This document shows, piece by piece, positions 11,798 to 20,142 of a stretch of 64,000 nt of DNA; the first letter of the stretch is position 1; every line of letters starts with the position of its first letter. Origin of the DNA: Actinomadura craniellae (GTDB taxonomy: Bacteria > Actinomycetota > Actinomycetes > Streptosporangiales > Streptosporangiaceae). The stretch is taken from the NCBI RefSeq assembly GCF_003289645.1, contig NZ_QLYX01000003.1:310001-374000 (forward strand), given 5' to 3'. The notes below the pieces were generated by a model that was not told the origin of the DNA, did not search any database, and saw nothing but the letters and a program-made list of their open reading frames with translations. The translations under genes were made by a program, and so were the position numbers.

Positions 11798-12268
11798 ATG
11801 GGGGGCGTGATCGCCGAGGGTGGGGAACTGCTCCAGGAGATCGGTGGGGTGCTCGCCGCCGTCGTCCTGGCGGTGGTCCTGGTCTTCGTGGTCCTGTCCG
11901 CCCGGCGCTGGCTGTTCGAGCGTAAGGGCGGCACCGTGGAGTGCAGCCTGCGCCGGCTACCGGCCGGCGGCGAGCCCGGCGTATGGCGGCTCGGGATCGG
12001 CCGGTACAAAGGCGACGAGCTGCACTGGCACCGTGTCTTCGGTTTCCGGTCAAGGCCCCGGCAGGTGATTCACCGCCGGGGCCTCGTCGTGTGCAACCGC
12101 CGGTCGCCGGAGGCCGACGAGGCGGCCCTGGTCAGCCCGGACGTCTCGATCATCGAGTTGCGCGACGGTGACTTGAACGTGGAACTGGCGATGAGCCCGG
12201 CGGCGCTGACCGGCTTCCTCGCCTGGATGGAGGCCGCGCCGCCGGGCTTCCCGGTGGAGCCCGGCTGA
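11798..12268 (+). CDS. DUF2550 membrane-anchored protein
   Basis: A 156-residue protein with one N-terminal transmembrane helix (about 17–37, AAVVLAVVLVFVVLSA) and a C-terminal soluble domain. Its pattern is typical of actinobacterial DUF2550: GGTVECSLR, WRLGIGRYKGDELHWHRVF and ALTGFLAWMEAAPPG. DUF2550 regularly follows atpC in actinobacteria, as here after 27 bp. Its function is unknown; any role in ATP synthase assembly would be guilt by association. Confidence 0.85.
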   Translation: MGGVIAEGGELLQEIGGVLAAVVLAVVLVFVVLSARRWLFERKGGTVECSLRRLPAGGEPGVWRLGIGRYKGDELHWHRVFGFRSRPRQVIHRRGLVVCNRRSPEADEAALVSPDVSIIELRDGDLNVELAMSPAALTGFLAWMEAAPPGFPVEPG

Positions 12269-12275
12269 GCCCCGT

Positions 12276-13082
12276 TCAGGACGGCAGGATGGTCACGGCG
12301 CCGGAGTCGGTGCTGGCGGTGATGACCCGCGGCGAGTCGCCGTCCTGGGGGACGGTGATGCTGCGCCCCCCGCTGTCGGTGTGGGCGGTGACCCGGTATT
12401 TCACGCCGTTGTCCGGCAGTCGCACCGCGACCGCGCCGGAGTCGCTGCGCGCCTGCACGTTGGTGGGCGGGGCCAGGAACGCCAGCCGCACGGCGCCGGA
12501 GTCGGTCGTCGCCTGCACGGAGAGGACGCGCAGGCCGGTCGCGTCGATGGCGCCGGAGTCGGTGTTCAGCCGCATGGACTGGGCCTGGCCGGAGACCCTG
12601 ATCCGGCCGGAGTGGGAGGTGATGTTCACCGCGGCGGCCCGCAGCCCTTCGGCCTCGACCGACCCCGAGTCGACATGGGCCCGCACCGTGCCCGTCAGCC
12701 CGACGAGCCGCAGTGGGCCGCTGTCCAGGTCCACCTGGACGGCGGTGCCCCGGGGGACCTCCACCCGGTAGCGCACCCCGCAGGCGCTGAGGCCGATGAT
12801 GAGGGTGTCGCAGCGGTAGCGCAGGTCGAGGACGCCGTTCTTGACGGTGTGCGTGGGCTTGGGCCGGTCGCGGTCGGTCTTGTAGGCCAGCCGCTCGTGC
12901 ACCCGGACCGTGCGCACGTCGGAGCCGACGACCTCCACCAGGTCGTGGTCGGAATCGACCTTGATCGAGGTGACGCCGGAGACGTCGTAGCGGCGGTTCT
13001 CGTACTGGGTGTCCACACCGCAACCGCCGAGCACGGCCATCGTCAGCGCGGCCGCCGTGGCCGCTCCCGTCACGCGCTTCAC
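12276..13082 (-). CDS. DUF4097-type lipoprotein with repeated beta strands
   Basis: A 268-residue predicted lipoprotein: GTG start, signal peptide and lipobox LGGC at residues 18–21, then a right-handed beta-helix-like domain. The domain is made of short repeats ending in DSGA/DSGS (for example VDSGSVEAEGL, TDSGAIDATGL, SDSGAVAVRL). This pattern is typical of DUF4097 adhesin-like proteins found in many actinobacteria. Its role is unknown; it would sit on the outer face of the membrane. It converges with the DUF2550 gene with only 7 bp between them. Confidence 0.75.
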   Translation of the reverse strand: MKRVTGAATAAALTMAVLGGCGVDTQYENRRYDVSGVTSIKVDSDHDLVEVVGSDVRTVRVHERLAYKTDRDRPKPTHTVKNGVLDLRYRCDTLIIGLSACGVRYRVEVPRGTAVQVDLDSGPLRLVGLTGTVRAHVDSGSVEAEGLRAAAVNITSHSGRIRVSGQAQSMRLNTDSGAIDATGLRVLSVQATTDSGAVRLAFLAPPTNVQARSDSGAVAVRLPDNGVKYRVTAHTDSGGRSITVPQDGDSPRVITASTDSGAVTILPS

Positions 13083-13174
13083 GTCTGCTCGCCTCCGCTG
13101 TTCGCCCCGTCCGGCACCCTTACAGCATCCAGGCTCCGTCCGGCCGGCGACAGGAGGCCCGCCCGCCGATCCGG

Positions 13175-13192
13175 GGTGGGGCCAACCCCACC
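13175..13192 (-). terminator. Hairpin after the adenosyltransferase gene
   Basis: GGTGGGG-CCAA-CCCCACC, a perfect 7-bp stem with a 4-nt loop four bases past the stop of the minus-strand gene that ends at 13197. Confidence 0.5.
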
Positions 13193-13196
13193 ATGC

Positions 13197-13787
13197 TCAG
13201 GGGCCGCCGGGCTTCCAGAGGACGTCGCCGTGGCCGGCGTTGGCGACCCGGCAGAGGATGAACAGCAGGTCGGAGAGGCGGTTGAGGTAGCGGGCGGTGA
13301 GCGGGTTGACCGTGTCGCCGTGCGCCTCGATGGCGACCCAGGCGGAGCGTTCGGCCCGCCGGGAGACGGTCCGGGCGACGTGGAGCAGGGCGGCGCCCGG
13401 GGTGCCGCCGGGCAGGATGAAGCTGCGCAGCGGTTCCAGCCGCTCGTTGTGGACGTCGCAGTCGGCCTCCAGCCGGTCGACGTAGCCGGCGTCGATGCGC
13501 AGCGGCGGGTAGGGCGGGTCGTCGACCACGGGGGCGCACAGGTCGGCGCCCACGTCGAACAGCTCGTTCTGCACCCGGCGGAGCAGTTCGACGAGCTCGG
13601 CGGGCAGGTCGCCGAGGGTTACGGCGACGCCGATGGCGGCGTTGGTCTCCTCGACGTCGGCGTAGGCGGCCAGCCGGGGGTCGGTCTTGGCGGTGCGGCT
13701 GCCGTCGCCCAGCGCGGTGCTGCCGTCGTCTCCGGTCCGGGTGTAGATCTTCGACAGCACGACCGGGGTCTCTTTGCTCTTCGCCAT
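13197..13787 (-). CDS. pduO: Cob(I)alamin adenosyltransferase, PduO type
   Basis: Transfers the adenosyl group of ATP to cob(I)alamin to give adenosylcobalamin, the cofactor of methylmalonyl-CoA mutase and others. The 196-residue protein shows the PduO motifs KIYTRTGDDGSTALGDGSR (ATP binding) near the N-terminus, the DVEETNAAIG helix, RVQNELFDVGADL and the C-terminal RYLNRLSDLLFILCRVAN. The ATG at 13787 is chosen because homologues start just before KIYTRTGD. No B12 riboswitch is visible upstream. A methylmalonyl-CoA epimerase is encoded at 30.7–31.1 kb, which fits the use of this cofactor. Confidence 0.93.
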   Translation of the reverse strand: MAKSKETPVVLSKIYTRTGDDGSTALGDGSRTAKTDPRLAAYADVEETNAAIGVAVTLGDLPAELVELLRRVQNELFDVGADLCAPVVDDPPYPPLRIDAGYVDRLEADCDVHNERLEPLRSFILPGGTPGAALLHVARTVSRRAERSAWVAIEAHGDTVNPLTARYLNRLSDLLFILCRVANAGHGDVLWKPGGP

Positions 13788-13982
13788 GCGCTCCAGCCTA
13801 GAGCGGCGTCTCGCGGGCCGGGGAGGGGGTTCGGCGCTGGACACATGGCGCCGGCATGTCAAGCCGGTGGCTTCAGGGTGGCGCAGCGTGTCGTGCGGGA
13901 CCGGCGCGATACGGGCGGCGGCGAATCCGGCTGAGCCGTGGCGGTGCCGAGCCCGGGGAATCCGGGGCCCCGGGAAAGGGAA

Positions 13983-14011
13983 CGCCCGCACCGCGGGTCG
14001 CGGTGCGGGCG
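13983..14011 (-). terminator. Strong hairpin after the 32-residue small gene
   Basis: Perfect 12-bp stem CGCCCGCACCGC with a 5-nt loop, 44 bp downstream of the stop of the minus-strand small ORF (14056–14154). There is no U tract, as is common in high-GC actinobacteria. Confidence 0.6.
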
Positions 14012-14055
14012 TCTCGGGAGTCGGCAGCCCGGGAGGGCGGGCGGCGGCAAGGTTC

Positions 14056-14154
14056 TCACCGGGCCTTCTTCTTCGCCTCGGCGGCCCGCCGGGCCTCCTC
14101 CCGCAGCCGGCGTGCCCGGTCCTTCATGATGGCCTTCGCCATGTCGGGGTGCAT
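14056..14154 (-). CDS. 32-residue basic small protein (MHPDMAKAIM type)
   Basis: A short ORF of 32 residues that begins MHPDMAKAIMKDRARRL and continues as one highly charged helix rich in Arg, Glu, Ala and Lys (REEARRAAEAKKKAR). It has an excellent Shine–Dalgarno (AGAGGAGAG) seven bases before the ATG and is flanked on both sides by strong hairpins, so it forms its own transcription unit. I recognise similar MHPD-starting micro-proteins in actinobacterial genomes but know no function. A single amphipathic helix suggests binding to nucleic acid or membrane. Its size puts it below usual gene-calling limits. Confidence 0.65.
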   Translation of the reverse strand: MHPDMAKAIMKDRARRLREEARRAAEAKKKAR

Positions 14155-14251
14155 CGCGCTCTCCTCTGTCCGGGGCCGGTGCCCTACCGGCCCGCTGCAT
14201 CAAAGACTCGCGCTAAGGCACGCCGCCCACATCGGGAGAACGCCTTATCTG

Positions 14252-14279
14252 AGGCCCCGGCCGCGTACGGCCGGGGCCT
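14252..14279 (-). terminator. Strong hairpin after the aldehyde dehydrogenase gene
   Basis: Perfect 12-bp stem AGGCCCCGGCCG / CGGCCGGGGCCT with a 4-nt loop, 14 bp beyond the minus-strand stop at 14294. Confidence 0.65.
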
Positions 14280-14293
14280 AAGCCGGCGCCGGC

Positions 14294-15787
14294 CTACTTA
14301 TGGCGCTTGGCGTGGACCATAGCGACCAGCCGCAGGACGCGTTCCATGTCCTTCTCGGTGCGGGAGAAGGAGACCAGGTTGGTCGGCAGGGCGAAGCGCT
14401 GCCGGGTGACGGCCTTGGAGCGGGCGAACTCGCGCAGGCCGTCGGCGCCGTGGATCCGGCCGAAGCCCGACTCGCCCACCCCGCCGAACGGCAGCGCGCC
14501 GACCATGGCGAACGCGGCGAACGCGTTGATCGAGGTCATGCCGCCGCGCAGCCGCCGGGCGGCCTCGACGGCCCGGGCCCGGCTGCCCGAGAAGATCGTG
14601 CCGGCCAGGCCGTAGGAGGTGTCGTTGGCCTTGCGCACGGCCTCGTCGAGGTCGGCGACCCGGTGCACGGTGATGGTCGGCCCGAAGGTCTCCTCGCACA
14701 CCGCGGCCGAGTCGTCGGGCACGTCGGCCAGCACGACCGGCTCGACGTAGGGCCGGCGCACCGAGTCGGCGCCGCCGACCACGGCTGTGCCGCCCTTCTC
14801 CAGCGCGTCCTTGATGTGCCGTTCGATGATGTCGAGCTGGCCCGGCATGGTGATCGGCCCGTACGCGGCCTCGCGGTCGAAGCCGGGCCGCAGCTCCCGG
14901 GCCTTCTCGCTCACCTTGCCGAGGAAGGCGTCGTACACCGAGTCCACGACGTAGACGCGCTCGACGCCGATGCAGGTCTGGCCCGCGTTGGCCATGGCGC
15001 CCCACAGCGCGGCATCGGCGGCGGCGTCGAGGTCCGCGTCGGCGTCGACGATGAAGGCGTCCTTGCCGCCGCACTCGGCCACCATCGGGGTCAGGTGCTC
15101 GGCGCAGGCGGCCATCACGCGCTTGGCGGTGCGGGTGGAGCCGGTGAAGGCGATCTTGTCGGTGCCGGCCCCGGCCAGCGCCGCCCCGGTCGGGCCCAGC
15201 CCGGTGACGGTCTGGAGCACCGGCTGCTCGGGCACCGCCGTGTCGAAGATCTCGGCGAGCAGCACGCCGACGCCCGGGGTGAACTCGGAGGGCTTGAAGA
15301 CGACCGCGTTGCCGGCGGCCAGGGCGTATCCGATCGAGCCCATCGGGGTGAAGATCGGGTAGTTCCACGGGCCGATCACGCCGACCACGCCGAGCGGCTG
15401 GTACTCCAGCAGGCACTTCTGGTTGATCGACATCAGGCCGGGGAAGACGGTGCGCTGGCCGAGCACCTTCTGGGCGTTGCGGGCGGCCCAGTCGAGATGC
15501 GAGATCGCCATGACCGTTTCGAGCTGGGCGTCCTGGAGTGGCTTGCCGGTCTCCTGGTGGATCAGTTCCGCCATCCGGTTCAGGTTGCGGGTCAGCGCGC
15601 CCTTGAAGTTCAGCAGGCGGGTCCTGCGTTCCGTCCAGCCCAGTTCCCGCCACCAGGCGGTGGCCTTGCGGGCGCGCTCGATGGCGTCCCGGACGGCCTG
15701 CTCGTCATGGATCGGGTGCTCGGCGACGACCTCGCCGGTGGCCGGGTTGAGCGATTCGAAGGTCGTGCGCTCCGTCGCCACGGACAT
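14294..15787 (-). CDS. NAD(P)-dependent aldehyde dehydrogenase (succinate-semialdehyde dehydrogenase-like)
   Basis: A 497-residue ALDH-superfamily enzyme. The cofactor segment is GPWNYPIFTPMG and KPSEFTPGVG, the catalytic glutamate is in MVAECGGKD (ECGGK instead of the usual ELGGK), and the catalytic cysteine is in NAGQTCIGVERV. The conserved EETFGP and LPFGGVGESGFG follow. It is closest in pattern to actinobacterial succinate-semialdehyde or aryl/aliphatic aldehyde dehydrogenases; the exact substrate is not readable. The ATG at 15787 is preceded by GGGAGGTCCC. It is monocistronic, with its own terminator and a dyad upstream. Confidence 0.9.
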   Translation of the reverse strand: MSVATERTTFESLNPATGEVVAEHPIHDEQAVRDAIERARKATAWWRELGWTERRTRLLNFKGALTRNLNRMAELIHQETGKPLQDAQLETVMAISHLDWAARNAQKVLGQRTVFPGLMSINQKCLLEYQPLGVVGVIGPWNYPIFTPMGSIGYALAAGNAVVFKPSEFTPGVGVLLAEIFDTAVPEQPVLQTVTGLGPTGAALAGAGTDKIAFTGSTRTAKRVMAACAEHLTPMVAECGGKDAFIVDADADLDAAADAALWGAMANAGQTCIGVERVYVVDSVYDAFLGKVSEKARELRPGFDREAAYGPITMPGQLDIIERHIKDALEKGGTAVVGGADSVRRPYVEPVVLADVPDDSAAVCEETFGPTITVHRVADLDEAVRKANDTSYGLAGTIFSGSRARAVEAARRLRGGMTSINAFAAFAMVGALPFGGVGESGFGRIHGADGLREFARSKAVTRQRFALPTNLVSFSRTEKDMERVLRLVAMVHAKRHK

Positions 15788-15819
15788 GGGACCTCCCGGG
15801 AGGGACTGAGGTAAGTGTT

Positions 15820-15836
15820 TGCTTTCCAGTAAAGCA
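15820..15836. promoter_or_regulatory. Dyad upstream of the aldehyde dehydrogenase
   Basis: TGCTTT-N5-AAAGCA, about 33 bp upstream of the minus-strand ALDH start, in A/T-richer DNA where its promoter should lie. It fits an operator for a dimeric repressor. No regulator gene is adjacent. Confidence 0.35.
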
Positions 15837-15982
15837 TCCTCGGGCGCCCTGAGGATGCCATGCCCTTCTCGTGGTGGTCGCGGCCGGTTTCGGAGGCGCG
15901 AATTATCACCCAACGGAAACGTGTCACCACCTGGCGTTACCCTGGGTGCTCGCTACGCGTTTTCTGGCTGGAGGGGTTCGCC

Positions 15983-16495
15983 ATGCGACTGAAGCTCGTC
16001 CTGCTCGCGGTCACCGCCGTCGCGCTGTGCGCCGGAGGCTGCGAACGCCGCACCGAGGTCTCCGCGTCCGCCGGAGGCGCGTACTTCTCCTCCGGCAAGG
16101 ACGGGGCGTCCGGCGGGTCCGGGGCCGGGTCGGTGCGGATCGGCGCCCCCGTCCGGGACGGCGGGCTGACCTACCGGGTGACCGGCGTCCGGCCGGGGCC
16201 GCGCCGGATCGGCGCCGAGCGACCCCAGGGCCAGTACGTCCAGGTGCACCTCGCCGTCACCAACCGCGGCCGGCGGGCGCGGGACATCGGCGCGCCGCCG
16301 AAGCTCATCGCTGGCGGCCAGCGGTACGCGGCCGACCTCGGCGCCACCTTCGCCCTCGGCGACCGGGCCGGCCCGCTGTTCGAGGAGATCGGCCCCGGCG
16401 AGACCATCCGGGGGGCCGTCGTCTACGACATCCCCCGGCGCGCCCGCCCGGCCGCCGTCGACCTGGGCGGCACCCGCATCAGGCTCCGCCGCTGA
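15983..16495 (+). CDS. DUF4352-type lipoprotein
   Basis: A 170-residue lipoprotein: signal peptide MRLKLVLLAVTAVALCAGGC with the lipobox cysteine at residue 20, a Gly/Ser-rich linker, and an Ig-like DUF4352 domain. The domain pattern is VRDGGLTYRVTGV, GQYVQVHLAVTNRG and a C-terminal GAVVYDIP strand. DUF4352 domains are common on actinobacterial surface lipoproteins and have no assigned activity. The ATG follows GGAGGGG. About 60 bp upstream lies GGAAAC-N15-GTT, which resembles an ECF-sigma promoter (weak evidence). Confidence 0.8.
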   Translation: MRLKLVLLAVTAVALCAGGCERRTEVSASAGGAYFSSGKDGASGGSGAGSVRIGAPVRDGGLTYRVTGVRPGPRRIGAERPQGQYVQVHLAVTNRGRRARDIGAPPKLIAGGQRYAADLGATFALGDRAGPLFEEIGPGETIRGAVVYDIPRRARPAAVDLGGTRIRLRR

Positions 16496-16500
16496 GCACG

Positions 16501-16550
16501 TGATCCTCCAGCTTTCAGGCCGCTATGGCGCGCCGGATCCTGAAGGATCA
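16501..16550. repeat. Palindromic 50-bp intergenic element, copy 1 (diverged)
   Basis: Begins TGATCCTCCAG and ends CCTGAAGGATCA, the same ends and length as the perfect copy at 16573, with mismatches in the arms. It starts 5 bp after the lipoprotein stop codon. Confidence 0.75.
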
Positions 16551-16572
16551 GCGAGCAAGAGCCCTGACCTGG

Positions 16573-16622
16573 TGATCCTTCAGCATCCGGGGCGCTACAA
16601 CGCCCCGGATGCTGAAGGATCA
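16573..16622. repeat. Palindromic 50-bp intergenic element, copy 2 (perfect)
   Basis: Two perfect 22-bp arms (TGATCCTTCAGCATCCGG then GGCG, and the reverse complement) around the 6-nt loop CTACAA. It lies between convergent genes, 9 bp from the stop of the site-2 protease gene. In this setting it would act as a very strong bidirectional terminator; the presence of related copies also suggests a mobile or amplified intergenic repeat. Confidence 0.9.
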
Positions 16623-16631
16623 GCTGGCGGG

Positions 16632-17423
16632 CTAGCCGTTCTGCCAGAACCGGAAGAGGGCGTGGCCCAGTTGGATCGGGAACTCCTCCACGCCGAGCAG
16701 GTCGGTCAGGTGGAAGACCATGTCGAAGAAGGCGCTGTTGATCGCAGGGATCCACAGCAGGGCGATCAGACCGAAGAACGCATAGCCGCCGATCTCGGCG
16801 GCCTTGTCGCTCCAGGCGCGCGGCAGGTACGGCTCGATGATGCCGAACCCGTCCAGCCCGGGGACGGGCAGCAGGTTGAGCAGCGCCGCCGTCACCTGGA
16901 GGAAGACCAGGAAGGACAGCGCCGACCAGAAGAAGCCGCGCTGCTCGTGGATCAGGTTGGTGACCGCCAGCGCCAGCACCACCGCGAAGGCCAGGTTGGC
17001 CAGCGGCCCGGCGGCGGAGATCAGGCTGTGCCGCAGCCGCCCCCTGATCCGGTGGCGCTCGATCCACACCGCGCCACCGGGCAGGCCGATGCCGCCGAGC
17101 AGGACGAACAGCACGGGCAGCGCGAAGCTCAGCGTGATGTCGCCGTACTTGAGCGGGTTGAGCCCGAGATAGCCCTTGGCGGCGACCGTGTGATCGCCCG
17201 ACCGGTACGCCAGGTAGGCGTGGCCGAACTCGTGCAGGCAGAGCGACACGATCCAGCCCGTCACCACGAACCCGAAGACGGCCAGCCGGGGCGCCATCTC
17301 CGGCGCCATGGTGACGGGGCCGTACTGCCAGGTCACCACGCCCAGCAGCACGCAGGCGCCCAGGATGCCGAGGAAGACCGGGCTGGGCCTGACCCCGCTG
17401 CGCATTTCGCTGACCGTACCCAT
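16632..17423 (-). CDS. Site-2 protease family (M50) membrane metalloprotease
   Basis: A 263-residue polytopic membrane protein with the zinc motif HEFGH in CLHEFGHAYLAYRSGD (helix 2, about residue 64) and the third ligand region NLLPVPGLDGFG. These define the M50B rhomboid-like site-2 protease class. Such proteases cut membrane-embedded anti-sigma factors or signal peptides. No PDZ domain is present. No obvious substrate gene is adjacent. The stop is next to the palindromic repeats. Confidence 0.88.
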   Translation of the reverse strand: MGTVSEMRSGVRPSPVFLGILGACVLLGVVTWQYGPVTMAPEMAPRLAVFGFVVTGWIVSLCLHEFGHAYLAYRSGDHTVAAKGYLGLNPLKYGDITLSFALPVLFVLLGGIGLPGGAVWIERHRIRGRLRHSLISAAGPLANLAFAVVLALAVTNLIHEQRGFFWSALSFLVFLQVTAALLNLLPVPGLDGFGIIEPYLPRAWSDKAAEIGGYAFFGLIALLWIPAINSAFFDMVFHLTDLLGVEEFPIQLGHALFRFWQNG

Positions 17424-17623
17424 GCCCTGCCCTTTCCTCGATCACCCGACGACCGTGAGGTTACCGGCGCCGGTGTACGACCCGCGTCAAAAGCCCCGGC
17501 CGCATCGTCCGCGCGGTAGCCCGCAGCAGACGATGTGGATCATCGCTGCCGCCCGGCTCGGGGCGGATACCGGCCCTGAGCCGGGGGCGGTGGGCCGGGA
17601 CGGCTTCGCGCGGGCCGGCCGGC

Positions 17624-18022
17624 TCAGGCCAGGTCGTAGTCGAGGGTGAAGGAGTGGGCGCCGTCGGGGCCCACCTGGATCTGACCCTCGCCGCGGATGC
17701 CGGCCAGCTCGCCGGTGCCCGACGTCGGGACGATGACCCAGGTGAGCCACGGCCCCTCGGGACCGTCCGCGGCCTGGTGCCGGAGCACGAAGGAGCCCTT
17801 GCGGCCGTTCAGCGTGCCCTCCACCCGCTCGACCCCCACATATGCGACCGGACCGGCCGGGGTGGTGACCGTCTGGAGGTGGGCGACGCTGGTGCCCACG
17901 AGGTCACCCTTGAAGGTCTTCTCGACCTGCACCGGGGTCAGGGTCACGCCGTCGCGGTCGTCGTAGGGGTCCTTGGAGTCCCAGACGTCGATGTCGAAGG
18001 TGCCACTGGCTTTCTCGCTCAT
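17624..18022 (-). CDS. DUF3224 domain protein
   Basis: A 132-residue single-domain protein: KASGTFDIDVWDSKDPYDD at the N-terminus and GRKGSFVLRHQA, LTWVIVPTSGTGELAGIRGEG in the core. This is the DUF3224 fold, an eight-stranded barrel related to allene-oxide-cyclase-like proteins. No enzymatic residues are known. The ATG at 18022 places the conserved KASGTF four residues in; an upstream start at 18052 is possible. It is downstream of nucS on the same strand, separated by a palindromic element. Confidence 0.85.
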   Translation of the reverse strand: MSEKASGTFDIDVWDSKDPYDDRDGVTLTPVQVEKTFKGDLVGTSVAHLQTVTTPAGPVAYVGVERVEGTLNGRKGSFVLRHQAADGPEGPWLTWVIVPTSGTGELAGIRGEGQIQVGPDGAHSFTLDYDLA

Positions 18023-18076
18023 CCGCCCCATGATGCCAACCGGGTCGGACATTTCCCGCGAACGATCCCCGTCCTG

Positions 18077-18126
18077 TGATCCTTCTGGATCCGAGGCGCT
18101 GTGACGCCCTGAGCGCTGAAGGGCCG
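18077..18126. repeat. Palindromic 50-bp intergenic element, copy 3 (diverged)
   Basis: TGATCCTTCTGGATCCG-A-GGCG, loop CTGTGA, then CGCCCTGAGCGCTGAAGG. It has the same length, ends and loop position as the copy at 16573, with several substitutions. It lies between nucS and the DUF3224 gene. Confidence 0.7.
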
Positions 18127-18130
18127 CGGG

Positions 18131-18811
18131 TCAGAAGAGGGTGTCGGCGCGTTCGATGCCGCGGAGGGCGTCGTAGTCGAGGGTGACGCAGTCGATGCCC
18201 CGGTCGGTGGCGAGCACCCGGGCCTGCGGCTTGATCTCCTGGGCGGCGAAGACGCCGCGGACCGGGGCCAGCAGCGGGTCGCGGTTGAGCAGTTCCAGGT
18301 AGCGGGTGAGCTGCTCCACACCGTCGATGTCGCCGCGCCGCTTCAGCTCCACCGCGACCGTGGCCCCGGTGGCGTCCCGGCACAGGATGTCGACCGGCCC
18401 GATCGCGGTGGGGTACTCGCGGCGGATCAGCCGGTAGCCGTCGCCGAGCGTGGTGATGTGCTCGGCCAGCAGCTCCTGTAGGTGCGCCTCGACCCCGTCC
18501 TTCTGCAGGCCGGGGTCGATCCCCAGCTCGTGGCTGGAGTCGTGCAGGATCTCCTCGATGGTGAGGATGAGCTGCTCGCCCGACTTGCCGTGCGTGACCG
18601 TCCACCGGGCGGTCGCCCCGTTCTCCGAGTACGGCTGCTCGCGCAGCGAACACGGCGGGTTCATCCAGTTCAGCGGCTTGAACGCGCGGTCGTCCGCGTG
18701 AATGGAGACCGAACCGTCGGCCTTGATCAGGACGAGCCGGGGGGCCATGGGCAGGTGGGCGGTGAGCCGTCCGACATAGTCGACGCTGCACCGCGCGATG
18801 ACGAGACGCAC
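18131..18811 (-). CDS. nucS: Endonuclease NucS (non-canonical mismatch repair)
   Basis: A 226-residue mismatch-specific endonuclease that cleaves G-T, G-G and T-T mismatches in organisms lacking MutS/MutL, as most actinobacteria do. The N-terminal DNA-binding domain reads [20 protein letters not shown] and [15 protein letters not shown]. The C-terminal RecB-like nuclease contains GPVDILCRD and [20 protein letters not shown], which supply the catalytic Asp, Glu and Lys. The start is placed at the GTG at 18811 to match homologues that begin at RLVIA. A TTG nine bases upstream is less likely. Confidence 0.95.
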   Translation of the reverse strand: MRLVIARCSVDYVGRLTAHLPMAPRLVLIKADGSVSIHADDRAFKPLNWMNPPCSLREQPYSENGATARWTVTHGKSGEQLILTIEEILHDSSHELGIDPGLQKDGVEAHLQELLAEHITTLGDGYRLIRREYPTAIGPVDILCRDATGATVAVELKRRGDIDGVEQLTRYLELLNRDPLLAPVRGVFAAQEIKPQARVLATDRGIDCVTLDYDALRGIERADTLF

Positions 18812-18850
18812 GACCCCCAACCCTAGCCAGCCCGCGAACCTCCCGTCCGC

Positions 18851-20035
18851 TCAATCGAGCTCCGCGTAGCCACGGAGGTCGGCCCGCTTCGACGGGAGGT
18901 TCCAGTGGTCGAGGATTTCCGTGAAGTTGAGCCACCGCCAGGTCTCCTCGTCGAGGTCGGCAAGGGTGCGGACGGCCCGCCGCTGGACGTCGGTGAGCTC
19001 GGCGTGCGGGGGGAGCGGGCGGCGGGCGTCCGGCCCGAAGACCATGCGCAGGGCCGCCGCGGTGATGGTGAACGAGGAGGTTTCGGAGGTGCGTGACAGC
19101 CCGTCGAGCAGGGCGGCGGCGGCCTCCGGCGGTGGGTCGGCGAGTTCCGCCAGCACGGTGGCTGACAGCCCGCGGAGGTCGCCGTCGAGGAAGAGCACGC
19201 CCGAGTCCTCGGGCGGCCGGGCGGCGAACGCCGCCAGCTCGGCGATCACCTCCGGGCCGGTCGTGCCCACCCGGGCCAGGGCGATGGCCGCCGCCCAGCG
19301 GAGCACCGGCTCGCCGGCCGCCAGGTGCGGCCGGATCCGGGGGACGATCGAGGCGTCGCCGACCAGCCCGGCGGCGATGACCGCGTTCGGCTCGTCCCGC
19401 TCCAGCAGGACCGGCAGGGTGACCGCGGCCTCCTCGGGAAACCAGCCCAGCGCGTGGGCCGCGGCGGCCCGAACCCACCGGTCGGAGTCGCCGAGCAGCC
19501 CGCACAGCACCGGAACCCCGGCCCGGACGGCGTCGTAGGCGGCGAGTTCCGCCGTCGCCATCCGCCGCTCGTACGCGAAGTCGTAGCCGTCGCGGTGGAA
19601 CTGCCGGGAGCGGCGCTCGCGCGCGTCGGCCGCCGCGGCGACCCAGGCGTCGATCCGCTGCTTCTCCGCCTCGGCGGTCGTCGCCTGCAACCGGGCGACC
19701 CGGGCCCGCCACTCCGCCACGGCGACCCCGCCGGGCAGGTGCCCCCCGTCGTAGCCGATGGCGAGCGCCGACAGGAGTTGCACCACGGCGTCCCGGTCGG
19801 GCGTGGCCGGGTCGGCGGCCAGTGCCAGCAGGAACGGCACGGCGGGCGCGGACGCCGGGTACCGGCTGCCCTGGTGGAAGATGTTGCCGTACAGCTCGCC
19901 GAGCGCCCCGTGGCGTTCGCTCTCGTCGGCCGAGCGCAGCTCCCGCAGCAGGCTAGGCACGTCGCCGGCCGTCCCGTACGCGTGCCCCAGCTCGCTCCAC
20001 TCGACGGCGTCCAGCCCGTCCAACGGATCACTCAT
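18851..20035 (-). CDS. HEAT-repeat protein
   Basis: A 394-residue soluble protein built of alpha-helical repeats (for example AAAAHALGWFPEEAAVTLPVLL, AVIAAGLVGDASIVPRIRP, LRWAAAIALARVG), typical of HEAT/PBS-lyase-like scaffolds. It begins MSDPLDGLDAVEWSELGHAYG and ends with a segment mentioning LNFTEILDHWNLPSKRADLR. No catalytic motif is seen. Related proteins in Streptomyces and its relatives are unannotated and may be protein-protein scaffolds. It is probably transcribed alone. Confidence 0.75.
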   Translation of the reverse strand: MSDPLDGLDAVEWSELGHAYGTAGDVPSLLRELRSADESERHGALGELYGNIFHQGSRYPASAPAVPFLLALAADPATPDRDAVVQLLSALAIGYDGGHLPGGVAVAEWRARVARLQATTAEAEKQRIDAWVAAAADARERRSRQFHRDGYDFAYERRMATAELAAYDAVRAGVPVLCGLLGDSDRWVRAAAAHALGWFPEEAAVTLPVLLERDEPNAVIAAGLVGDASIVPRIRPHLAAGEPVLRWAAAIALARVGTTGPEVIAELAAFAARPPEDSGVLFLDGDLRGLSATVLAELADPPPEAAAALLDGLSRTSETSSFTITAAALRMVFGPDARRPLPPHAELTDVQRRAVRTLADLDEETWRWLNFTEILDHWNLPSKRADLRGYAELD

Positions 20036-20142
20036 GCCGCGAGGATGCCAGACGGGTACGACCGTTGCGCCCGCGGTTTCGAGCGCCCCGGGGGGGGAAC
20101 CGGAGGTTCCCCCGGTTCTGAGCCCGGTGGCAGACTCCTGTC

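Noticed and set aside
13860-14320. Long overlapping ORFs on both strands around 13.7–14.3 kb.
   Set aside because: These are shadow frames of the adenosyltransferase and of the intergenic hairpins; only the 32-residue ORF has translational signals.
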